Of a stretch of 64,000 nucleotides of DNA, positions 19,904 through 27,860 are shown piece by piece. The notes beneath the pieces were generated by a model, which worked only from the letters and a program-made list of their open reading frames with translations, was not told the DNA's origin and did no database searches. The stretch spans positions 248,001 through 312,000 of the forward strand of contig CAVYJC010000002.1 in NCBI GenBank assembly GCA_963768715.1, written 5' to 3'. This DNA comes from DATKEJ01 sp963768715. GTDB taxonomy: Bacteria; Bacteroidota; Rhodothermia; Rhodothermales; DATKEJ01. How positions within the stretch are numbered: the stretch's first letter is position 1; every line of letters begins with the position of its first letter. Made by a program: the position numbers and the translations under genes.

Positions 19904-22729
19904 ATGACCGATCCCTTCGTCAGAGCCTGTGTTGACAACGACAAGGAGTTGCGTTCGCGCGTCAAGCATCTCGGGCGGTTGCTCGGGGACGTGCTGAAGA
20001 GCCAGTCGCGAAAGGAGACGTTCCGGATCGTAGAGCGCCTCCGAAAGGGTTTCATACGGTTTCGCGGCAAGCGGGACGAGCAGCTTCTCGGGCAACTGCA
20101 AAAGCGAATCGCCTCGTCCAGTCCCGAAGTGCTTCGGCCGGTGATCCGCGCGTTCAGCTACTATTTCCAGCTCGTCAACATAGCGGAAGAGAGCTTCCAG
20201 CACCGTCAGCGCCGCCGATTGGCTGCTGAGAGCGGCGCGCTGTGGCGAGGCTCGTTCGACGCCTGCCTGACGGATCTACGGGAATCCGGAGTCACGCCGG
20301 ACGAGCTGCAGACGCTGCTCAACCATCTCCTTTATCTGCCGGTATTCACGGCACATCCGACCGAGTCGAAGCGTCGCACGATCATGCTCCAGCTGAGGCG
20401 CATCTTCCAGGCTGAGGAGCAGTTCAATTCGACGGAGCCCACGTTCGACCCACGGTCACGATCGCGGAACGACCTCCTGACGCGGATCCAAACGCTCTGG
20501 AAGACTGACGAGGTACGCCCGGCGCGCCCGGAGGTCCGAAATGAGGTCAAGACAGGCCTCCACTACTTCAACGAAGCCATCTTCGAAGCGGTGCCGAGGC
20601 TTTACGACCGGCTCGAGGGCGCGATTGACAGGACGTTTGGAGATCATCCGGATTTTACGTCCATCGATGTACCCGACATTCTGCGCTTTGGGTCATGGAT
20701 TGGCGGCGACCGCGACGGCAATCCGTACGTGACGGCGGATGTAACCCGAGACGCGCTCCTGCTCAATCAGCTTACGATTTTGCGTGCGCTCCGCGATCGC
20801 GTCAATGCGCTGACCTACATCCTGACGCAGTCCGTCAATTTCTGCAAACCGACTGCCGCCTTCGACAGAAGCCTCGAGCGGGACAAGGAGCAATTTCCGG
20901 TCGAATCGGCCGACAGCACAAACAAGTTTCCATACGAGCCGTACCGTCGGAAGCTCTACATCATGCAACTGCGGCTCGACCGCAACCTCTCGCGGGTACA
21001 GGGACTTCTCGACGGCGTGAGCCCACGTGTTCTGCCGGACCTCGGATACCGGGGCGAAGCCGAGTTCATCGCCGACATTGGTCTTGTTCGCGAGTCATTG
21101 GCCAGTCACGGCGACATGGCTGCCGGAAATGCGGAGCTCCTGGATCTTTACCGGATGGCCCGAACGTTTGGTTTCTACCTGGTCCATCTCGATTTGCGCC
21201 AGGAGTCGGGCGTCCACAGAGACACGATCGCAGACATCCTCACGGTTACGGGTATCTCCGATGACTACGGCGCCCTCGGCGAAGACGAAAAGACGGCCGT
21301 CTTGACCGATCTGCTTTCGATGAAGACGCCGATCCGCGTCGATCGTCGAGCGCTGGGGCCGATGAGCCGCGAAGTGTTGGCCGTCTTCGATCTGATTGCC
21401 GAAATGCGGGAGGAAATCAGTCCCCACGCATTCGGACATTACGTCATCTCCATGACGCACGGGGCTTCAGACGTCCTGGCCGTCGCATTTCTGTCAAGCC
21501 TGTCGGGCCTGACCGGTCGGAACGGCGACGAGTGGAGCAGCCGCCTCGGCATCACACCGCTATTCGAAACGATCGACGACCTCGAGCGCCTCGAACCGGT
21601 AATGACCACACTGCTCGACAACCCCTGCTACCGGTCGATACTCGCCTCGCTCGGCAACAAACAGGAGATCATGCTCGGTTATTCCGATTCGGCGAAGGAT
21701 GGAGGGATCCTCGCCTCAGTATGGAATCTGTACCGAGCCCAAGTGAAGATCATAGAGATGGGGCGCAACCGCGGCGTTCGCGTTCGGATCTTCCACGGAC
21801 GCGGAGGAACGATCGGGCGCGGAGGCGGCCCGACCCACGAGTCGATTCTGTCGCAACCGATCGGGACCGTGCTCGGTCAGATCAAGTTCACAGAGCAAGG
21901 AGAAGTACTGAACTACAAGTACAACAACCCCGAGACCGCCGCCTACGAACTGACGATGGGGCTTACGGGCCTCTTGAAAGCAAGCATAGGGGTACTACGG
22001 GATCCCGAACCTGACGATCCGCTGTTCTTGTCCGCCATGGCGGACCTCGCAACCCTCGGCGAAGGTCATTTTCGCCGGCTTACGGAGGAGACCTCCGGCT
22101 TCATGGATTACTTCTACGAAGCGACGCCGGTCAACGAAATCGCAAAGCTCAACATCGGCTCTCGGCCGTCCCACCGGGACAAAAGCGACCGTTCAAAATC
22201 GTCCATCCGGGCAATTGCCTGGGTCTTCGGCTGGGCGCAGGCGCGGCAGACCATTCCGGCCTGGTTCGGGATCGGCACGGCGCTCGCTGAGTGGCGCGGA
22301 AGCGATCAGGAGAGACTCGAAGCACTACGGCGCATGTATCGTGACTGGCCGTTCTTCCACGGCCTGCTAAGCAACACGCAGATGTCCCTGTTCAAGTCGG
22401 ACATGGGAATTGCCGCCGAGTATGCCCAACTGGTCGGCGACCCGGTCGCTGCGCAGCAGATCTTCGGAATGATCCGAAGCGAGTACGAACGGACGCGGGA
22501 CGAAATCATTGCCGTGGCTGAAATCCAGGAACTGCTCGATGAAAATCCGATTCTGAAGAACTCACTCAGCCGGCGTGAGCCATACCTCCATCCCCTCAAT
22601 TACATACAGCTCGAAGCGATCAGACGATACCGCGATCCGAATGCTTCAGATGCCGAACGGGACGCAAACCTCGATGCGCTACTCCGGACGATCAACGCGA
22701 TTGCGGCCGGGATGAGAAACACTGGGTAA
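19904..22729 (+). CDS. ppc: Phosphoenolpyruvate carboxylase
   Basis: A full-length 941-residue cytosolic enzyme that carboxylates phosphoenolpyruvate to oxaloacetate and so replenishes the TCA cycle. Catalytic signature 1 is VFTAHPTESKRRT with His151. SWIGGDRDGNPYVT follows. The second signature GYSDSAKDGG carries Lys598, then the mobile loop FHGRGGTIGRGGGPTHES near 630 with its arginines. NTQMSLFKSDM lies near 827, and the chain ends MRNTG, close to the usual QNTG C-terminus. Reading frame uninterrupted. No partner genes nearby. It is flanked on both sides by heptamer arrays and is convergent with the next gene across a strong hairpin. Confidence 0.97.
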   Translation: MTDPFVRACVDNDKELRSRVKHLGRLLGDVLKSQSRKETFRIVERLRKGFIRFRGKRDEQLLGQLQKRIASSSPEVLRPVIRAFSYYFQLVNIAEESFQHRQRRRLAAESGALWRGSFDACLTDLRESGVTPDELQTLLNHLLYLPVFTAHPTESKRRTIMLQLRRIFQAEEQFNSTEPTFDPRSRSRNDLLTRIQTLWKTDEVRPARPEVRNEVKTGLHYFNEAIFEAVPRLYDRLEGAIDRTFGDHPDFTSIDVPDILRFGSWIGGDRDGNPYVTADVTRDALLLNQLTILRALRDRVNALTYILTQSVNFCKPTAAFDRSLERDKEQFPVESADSTNKFPYEPYRRKLYIMQLRLDRNLSRVQGLLDGVSPRVLPDLGYRGEAEFIADIGLVRESLASHGDMAAGNAELLDLYRMARTFGFYLVHLDLRQESGVHRDTIADILTVTGISDDYGALGEDEKTAVLTDLLSMKTPIRVDRRALGPMSREVLAVFDLIAEMREEISPHAFGHYVISMTHGASDVLAVAFLSSLSGLTGRNGDEWSSRLGITPLFETIDDLERLEPVMTTLLDNPCYRSILASLGNKQEIMLGYSDSAKDGGILASVWNLYRAQVKIIEMGRNRGVRVRIFHGRGGTIGRGGGPTHESILSQPIGTVLGQIKFTEQGEVLNYKYNNPETAAYELTMGLTGLLKASIGVLRDPEPDDPLFLSAMADLATLGEGHFRRLTEETSGFMDYFYEATPVNEIAKLNIGSRPSHRDKSDRSKSSIRAIAWVFGWAQARQTIPAWFGIGTALAEWRGSDQERLEALRRMYRDWPFFHGLLSNTQMSLFKSDMGIAAEYAQLVGDPVAAQQIFGMIRSEYERTRDEIIAVAEIQELLDENPILKNSLSRREPYLHPLNYIQLEAIRRYRDPNASDAERDANLDALLRTINAIAAGMRNTG

Positions 22730-22730
22730 C

Positions 22731-22790
22731 ACCAAATACCAAATTTCAAATACCAAACTTCGAAATACCAAACTTGAAATACCAAACTGC
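22731..22790. repeat. Heptamer tandem array, ACCAAAT/ACCAAAC type
   Basis: Begins right after the ppc stop codon. Units ACCAAAT, ACCAAAT, TTCAAAT, ACCAAAC, an 8-nt unit, ACCAAAC, TTGAAAT, ACCAAAC. Confidence 0.85.
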
Positions 22791-22853
22791 AGTGGACGAC
22801 TGATTCGATAGTCACGTCTTGCCTTTGTTGAAGAGCAAAGGCCGGCTGCCCAG

Positions 22854-22930
22854 GTTCGGTGTTTGAAGTTCGAAGTTCGGTGTTCAGTGTTCGGTGTTTG
22901 GTGTTCGGTGTTCGGTGTTTGAAATTTGGT
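22854..22930. repeat. Heptamer tandem array, GTTCGGT type, 11 units
   Basis: Eleven units in perfect period 7 (GTTCGGT, GTTTGAA, GTTCGAA, GTTCAGT, GTTTGGT variants). A separate small hairpin, GCCTTTG/CAAAGGC at 22821-22842, sits between this array and the previous one. Confidence 0.88.
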
Positions 22931-22935
22931 GTTAG

Positions 22936-22992
22936 GCCAGCCCCCCGATCCTTTATCCTGAGGCGTTTAGGATAGCAGATCGGCGGGCTGGC
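22936..22992. terminator. Long hairpin between convergent genes, likely bidirectional terminator
   Basis: Nested complementary segments: GCCAGCC with GGCTGGC, CCGATC with GATCGG, and ATCCT with AGGAT around a short loop. It lies between ppc (plus) and the coiled-coil lipoprotein gene (minus). No long T-run on either side, so termination is inferred from position and stem strength. Confidence 0.55.
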
Positions 22993-23026
22993 TCTGTGCG
23001 GTCAGTGATTCACTGGGTGGTGTGCT

Positions 23027-23785
23027 TCACTGCGCTTCATCTATCGGCTCAACCGTGGGGTGGGACGTATCGGACATGGCATCGAGATTTCCCTTTTCGT
23101 TACGATGCGCAGCGTCACTTCCCGCCGCCGCGGTACTCTGATATTCGCTTTCTGCTTCGGTCAGGTGCACAGAGAGCGTGGTGAGGGTCGTCGTTACCGC
23201 GCCCCTCCGGTCCCGGTTTTGGTCGGGCACCGTATTCTCCAGATCGATCAGGCGCTGAGAGGCCTGTTCACGAAGGCGATCAAGCTCGGTGAGCGTCGAA
23301 TCGAATTTCGCATCCAAGTCGGCCCTCTCGACCTTTGACCTGAGCTGGTACAATCGCTTGTCCAGCTCACCGAGACGCATCTCAGCCGCCTGCTTGAACT
23401 CCGTCGGGTCCTCGAACATCTCGAGGCGAGTGCGTTCGACAGTCCTCGTCAGATCGGCCAGACGATCACGTAGTACGAGCTTCTTCTCGTCGTATTGCGC
23501 GTCCTTAGCATCTACCAGGCTATCGGCGTCTTCACTGAGTTCGTCGTATTCATTCCGAAGCTCGGTTACGGTATGGTCTACGGTCGTATCCGTCGCAGTC
23601 GCCGCCTCCTCTAGCTCCGTCAAACTCCTGTTGGCCTCATCGAGGCCGTGTTCCACGTACGAGGCAAACAGCTTTTGCGCTTCAGGCGCCACGTCTTCCC
23701 GCTTGTAGCGTTCGGTTGAATTCGGAGAGCACGCTCCCGCCACCAATGACAGGACCAGCACTCCATGGCATATCCATCTAAACAT
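23027..23785 (-). CDS. Coiled-coil lipoprotein, unknown function
   Basis: 252 residues. Signal peptide MFRWICHGVLVLSLVAGAC with a good lipobox VAGAC (Cys19), so membrane-anchored on the outside of the inner membrane or in the outer membrane. Residues about 45-215 are almost entirely charged heptads with Leu (for example RLADLTRTVERTRLEMFED), a long coiled coil. The tail is low-complexity and acidic. No enzymatic motif. Such lipoproteins may act as periplasmic spacers. It is preceded on the same strand by a small outer-membrane barrel gene. Confidence 0.7.
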   Translation of the reverse strand: MFRWICHGVLVLSLVAGACSPNSTERYKREDVAPEAQKLFASYVEHGLDEANRSLTELEEAATATDTTVDHTVTELRNEYDELSEDADSLVDAKDAQYDEKKLVLRDRLADLTRTVERTRLEMFEDPTEFKQAAEMRLGELDKRLYQLRSKVERADLDAKFDSTLTELDRLREQASQRLIDLENTVPDQNRDRRGAVTTTLTTLSVHLTEAESEYQSTAAAGSDAAHRNEKGNLDAMSDTSHPTVEPIDEAQ

Positions 23786-23873
23786 GGGATCCTCTATGGT
23801 TTATTTCGATCAATTATCCATTTCGCTCATATCGCCGAATCCCGATCTAAGGAAAACTGCGCATGTATTTGAT

Positions 23874-24452
23874 TCACGATCCGATCGTGAACAGGAGTCC
23901 GCCCATCAGGGAATATCCCGGTCCGCCGTCACCGTTTCGGTTCATGAACGCCAGGTGGTCTCCTATCGTGATCCGGGCCTGTGCAAAGGGACGGATGGCG
24001 CCCAAACCGAACGTCGCACCGCCGATGACATTGGCGCCTACGTCAGTTTCGCTGGACTTATCAACAAGTAGACTGCCGATCAGGCCCGTGTTTGGATCGA
24101 ACGTCACACGTGTGACTGCCAGGCCGGCACCCACGTACGGCACGAAATTGACGTTGTTGTGGCTTATCGGGTAAAGGACGTTCGCGTCGAATTGCATGAC
24201 ACTGGTGTTGTCGACGCCATTCAGATAGTAGTCGACACCCGGGTTCAGCACGATCGGCAGCTCTTGCAATCCGAGACGTGCCTCGCCGCCAAGCATGAAC
24301 GCCCCCTCTTCGGCTCCATTGTCGGAAAAGGCGTCAAGATTGTATCCGGCGCGCGCTCCCAAGCTGATCTGGCCGTCAGCGGGCATCGCCCGGACAAGTC
24401 CAATCGCCAGGAGTAGACACAGGATTCGAATATTTGCTAAGTATTTCATCAT
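23874..24452 (-). CDS. Small outer-membrane beta-barrel protein
   Basis: About 192 residues from ATGATG at 24452/24449; the ORF extends to a TTG at 24473. A signal peptide (LLLAIGLVRAMPADGQ) is followed by alternating hydrophobic strands beginning ISLGARAGYNLDAF and ending GYSLMGGLLFTIGS, the pattern of an 8-stranded OmpW/OmpX-like barrel (porin-family beta-barrel domain). Gly and aromatic girdle residues recur. Function unknown. It precedes the coiled-coil lipoprotein gene by 88 bp on the same strand. Confidence 0.7.
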   Translation of the reverse strand: MMKYLANIRILCLLLAIGLVRAMPADGQISLGARAGYNLDAFSDNGAEEGAFMLGGEARLGLQELPIVLNPGVDYYLNGVDNTSVMQFDANVLYPISHNNVNFVPYVGAGLAVTRVTFDPNTGLIGSLLVDKSSETDVGANVIGGATFGLGAIRPFAQARITIGDHLAFMNRNGDGGPGYSLMGGLLFTIGS

Positions 24453-24823
24453 TAAGATTGTCGGTCGATTCAAGGTTGCGCGACCGGCATCGTGCGTTTG
24501 GAAGGGAAGCGACGTCGCACCTCAGAACAGTGGGCGACCTTTTCATTCACAATTTCACGATGCCGACATCGGCGCGTCTCGGTACGCGGCAACCGGCGTT
24601 CGGGCCGCGTGAAGCGGACCACCGAAGCGAAACAGTGGAAATCGTAGGTGGCCCGTTTTCTTCTTCGTCTTCCTACTCACGTTCATATCCTTCTCGGCGA
24701 TCATTTCCGGTGGTGGGTTGACCGGCGATCGAGCCGCTGTTGAAAGGAACGCTTTCTGAGGTGGAGGAAATCGAGGATAGGCTTATGCTTTCCTGATATT
24801 CCTCTGATATGTAACCATAAACT
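24453..24823. other. 371-bp gap without a supported gene
   Basis: Lies between the alpha-amylase stop codon and the barrel gene, both on the minus strand. A 60-codon ORF at 24673-24855 overlaps the amylase end and is low-complexity (Ser/Glu-rich); I do not accept it. No heptamer array is seen here. It should hold the amylase terminator and the promoter of the barrel gene. Confidence 0.5.
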
Positions 24824-27796
24824 TCATCGTACGGGCCCCGCGCCGGACGACCCAATCTTGACGAGCGACTCCGTCTTGAAACCTGAAGGAGCGGTCACCC
24901 TGACGAAGTAAGTCCCGGAGGCCAATACCGAAAGGTCCAAGGTCTCCTCATGCCGGCCCGGAGTCTGGTCCGTTCGATCGATCCGCTTGACCTGCCGCCC
25001 CAACGAGTCGAAAAATTGGATTGTCACGGGACCGGGCTCGGCGATTGCATATGCAATGGCCACGGTATCCCGAAACGGGTTCGGATATGTCGAAACGGAC
25101 AATCTGTAGGAAGCGGGCGTCGTCAGCGGCTCCGTTGATACGGTGATCAGATCTGGCTCCGCGGGCTCCAGCCTCTTGTTCGTATAGAGGTGAAACTCGC
25201 CCGCATTAAGTGACAACATTGTGTCCGTGTTGGTCACGGTCAAACTGTCGCCAGAGAAATAGTCATACCAGACTCCCGTCGAAACGAAAGGTGGGGACCC
25301 TTGGGACGCAGTCACCGCGAAGTTGCCGATGATGGCGACATCCATCGATGGGTGCGACAGGGAGACCGTTTTGACGAGGTTGTTTACCGACATCGAGACG
25401 ACCGTTTCTTCACTGCGGAAGACCTCATATTCGCGCCGCAGCTTGAGAAGCGAAGCCCAGGTCTTGTAGAGTTTCACGCGAAGGGGGTCACTCAGATATT
25501 CCCAGTGGATCGGTTTTGCGCCCGTCCTGGTCGGCGTCCCCGCCGGGCATTCCCCGTAGTCGTTCGCCGAATTGCTCGGGCGAAGGCATTCTCTGCCGTC
25601 CACGCCGTGCCCATACCCGAGTTCGCCGAACTGCCAAATCATCCTTGGCCCGGGAATGGTCAGGAAGAACGCCCCGGCCATCTTCATTCGGTCCAATGCG
25701 ACGGGGAGCTGCTGGACGCTGTAACCGCCTTCCGGAGTATCACAGATTGCGGCGCCGAGCGGGGCAGCTTCGCAGGCCCCGTACCGAAGATTCTTGAACA
25801 TCGTCCACTGCTCGTCATGACTCTCCATGTACGTGACAAGATTGGGCGTCGTCCAGCCTCTCCCGCCAGGGCCGTAGTAGGTTCCCGACAGGTTAGAGCC
25901 ATCTTTGTAACCCATGGTCGCCTGGCTGTATGGACCGTTCATCTTGTTCCAAATCATCATTCCGGGAAAACCTCTGTCGATGCCGTAGTTCGCGAGTGCA
26001 CGTTCTTCACGGTCGACAGCAAAATGCTCGAGAATGATGTACGCGGTTGAGTCGACATCCCAGATACGGTCTGCCATGCGGCTTAGGATGTTGATCCTGC
26101 TCAAGTCAAAATTACCCCAGGCCGCCACATCATTTCCCGTATTCGTCTGCGTGAATCCCTTGGACAAATCGAACCGGAATCCGTCGACGTTGAATTCCTG
26201 AAGCCAGTACGCGTTCGCTCGATCCAGCCAGTATTTCGTGGCATGGCTCTCGTGATTCACGTCGTTGAACACGTTGTATGGATGGCGGGCGACCCGGTTG
26301 AGCCAGGGATTATCCGATGACGGAAGTGCCCCGGGCGTGCCAATTGGGCTGTCGCTGTACATCCTGGAAAACGGCGCCTCGTAGGCCTGGTGATTGTATA
26401 CGACATCCAGAATGACGGCGATTCCCCTTGCGTGGCATGCGTCGACGAATCGCTTCAGGTCGTCGGCGGGACCATAGTACTTGTCGGAGGCTAACGAAAA
26501 ATTGGGCTCATAGCCCCAGTTGAGGTTTCCATTGAACTCCGAAATCGGCATCAGTTCGATGGCATTGATTCCGAGGTTTTGCAGGTAGTCGAGCGTATCG
26601 ATCAGGGTCGCGTAGTCGTGCTTCGCGACGAAATCTCTCACGAGCAATTCGTAGATGACGAGGTCCTTCTGCTCAGGACGAACGTACCCCGTTGTCTGCC
26701 ACTCGTATGGCTCCGCGCCTGTTTGAAATAAGGAAACGTCCTCCGACGTCTTTCCGGTGGGGTATTCCTTGAGGTTCGGATACGTGTCACCAATGCCGGA
26801 GTCGTTTTTCGGGTCCAGTATTTTCGCCGAGTACGGATCTCCGACGCGCAGCTGTCCATCGATCAGATACTGAAAGGCATACTCGTCGCCTGCCTGAAGA
26901 CCATCGATGCGAAGCCAGAAATACACGCTGTCGGCATTGAGTGAATCGCGCTTCATCAGAAAGGCCTCAGACGGCGTCCAGTCGTTGAAATCACCGATCA
27001 CATAAATGAACCGCTTCCCCGGAGCGAACAGAGACAGCGTGACGGTTGTCACATCACCAGGATCGTAGTTGATGCCGTCCTCGATGTCCGGCGGTCGCGG
27101 GCTGTCCTCCACGTCCACGGGCATCGAACCGATATGTCCGGTAGCGGTGCGCCCTTCCGAATCGACGGCGGTAAGCGCGAACAGGGGCTCCTTGGCGACG
27201 GGCTGGGGAAGTTCATACCTGAATATGCCGTTCGACGCATCGTAGAACGGCATCCCATCCAGACTGTCGCCGTTTACGCTGAACGTTATCGCAGTGACGT
27301 CAGCCGAGCCGAAGATGCCGGCCGATACCTCAATCGCTTTGTCTGATCCGTCGTTTTTCCAGTCCATTTCGAACAAGAAAAGCGACTTCACGCGCAGTAC
27401 CGAGTTGTTGTTATTTCCGGAATTCGTTTCCGGATTCGCCGGATCCGACAGCCAGACGCCGGATGATCCTGACGCGTTCAAGTGTTTGTGGAACTTGTAC
27501 TCCATAACGTGGCCCGCCTGGAGCGAGATATGATACAGGTACATGCCCAGGCTGTCGTCGTACGACATGACGGTCGGCGCGGACGGGCTGACGCTCCAGC
27601 TCACAACGTCATTCGGCGCGAGAATTCGAACGAACGAATCTTCGGATTGCGGAACATACTTGAGCGTGACCGGGACGGTCTGGGCCAGGAGCGGGGCGGC
27701 CGCCAGCGTCATCAGCACGACGATGAGTGCCATTGGCCTCCGTCGCGCTCTCGTCGGCACGGTTCGCGACAATCCGCACACTTCAGTGTAAACCAT
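24824..27796 (-). CDS. Secreted alpha-amylase family (GH13) enzyme with T9SS sorting domain
   Basis: About 990 residues from ATG 27796. Signal peptide RARRRPMALIVVLMTLAAAPLLAQ. Two N-terminal starch-enzyme beta-sandwiches (CBM48/E-set type; the second has VIGDFNDWTPSEAF). GH13 barrel with all four conserved regions: DVVYNH (about 464), GFRFDLSKG with the nucleophile Asp (about 542), ILEHF with the acid/base Glu (about 588) and ESHDEQ (about 659). The C-terminal T9SS type A domain begins STYPNPFRDTVAI and ends SLVKIGSS. Predicted to be exported across the outer membrane and held at the cell surface, cutting starch outside. The start overlaps no other gene; the starch-binding gene ends 64 bp upstream, so co-transcription is likely. 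Confidence 0.92.
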   Translation of the reverse strand: MVYTEVCGLSRTVPTRARRRPMALIVVLMTLAAAPLLAQTVPVTLKYVPQSEDSFVRILAPNDVVSWSVSPSAPTVMSYDDSLGMYLYHISLQAGHVMEYKFHKHLNASGSSGVWLSDPANPETNSGNNNNSVLRVKSLFLFEMDWKNDGSDKAIEVSAGIFGSADVTAITFSVNGDSLDGMPFYDASNGIFRYELPQPVAKEPLFALTAVDSEGRTATGHIGSMPVDVEDSPRPPDIEDGINYDPGDVTTVTLSLFAPGKRFIYVIGDFNDWTPSEAFLMKRDSLNADSVYFWLRIDGLQAGDEYAFQYLIDGQLRVGDPYSAKILDPKNDSGIGDTYPNLKEYPTGKTSEDVSLFQTGAEPYEWQTTGYVRPEQKDLVIYELLVRDFVAKHDYATLIDTLDYLQNLGINAIELMPISEFNGNLNWGYEPNFSLASDKYYGPADDLKRFVDACHARGIAVILDVVYNHQAYEAPFSRMYSDSPIGTPGALPSSDNPWLNRVARHPYNVFNDVNHESHATKYWLDRANAYWLQEFNVDGFRFDLSKGFTQTNTGNDVAAWGNFDLSRINILSRMADRIWDVDSTAYIILEHFAVDREERALANYGIDRGFPGMMIWNKMNGPYSQATMGYKDGSNLSGTYYGPGGRGWTTPNLVTYMESHDEQWTMFKNLRYGACEAAPLGAAICDTPEGGYSVQQLPVALDRMKMAGAFFLTIPGPRMIWQFGELGYGHGVDGRECLRPSNSANDYGECPAGTPTRTGAKPIHWEYLSDPLRVKLYKTWASLLKLRREYEVFRSEETVVSMSVNNLVKTVSLSHPSMDVAIIGNFAVTASQGSPPFVSTGVWYDYFSGDSLTVTNTDTMLSLNAGEFHLYTNKRLEPAEPDLITVSTEPLTTPASYRLSVSTYPNPFRDTVAIAYAIAEPGPVTIQFFDSLGRQVKRIDRTDQTPGRHEETLDLSVLASGTYFVRVTAPSGFKTESLVKIGSSGAGPVR

Positions 27797-27860
27797 GTTA
27801 AATGGAACGGGGGTGGCAGCCGCTCGGCCCCACCCCCGTCCAGCTGGATTCAGCAACGTG

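Noticed and set aside
24673..24855. 60-codon minus-strand ORF after the amylase
   Set aside because: Low complexity, overlaps the amylase end and has no start signal.
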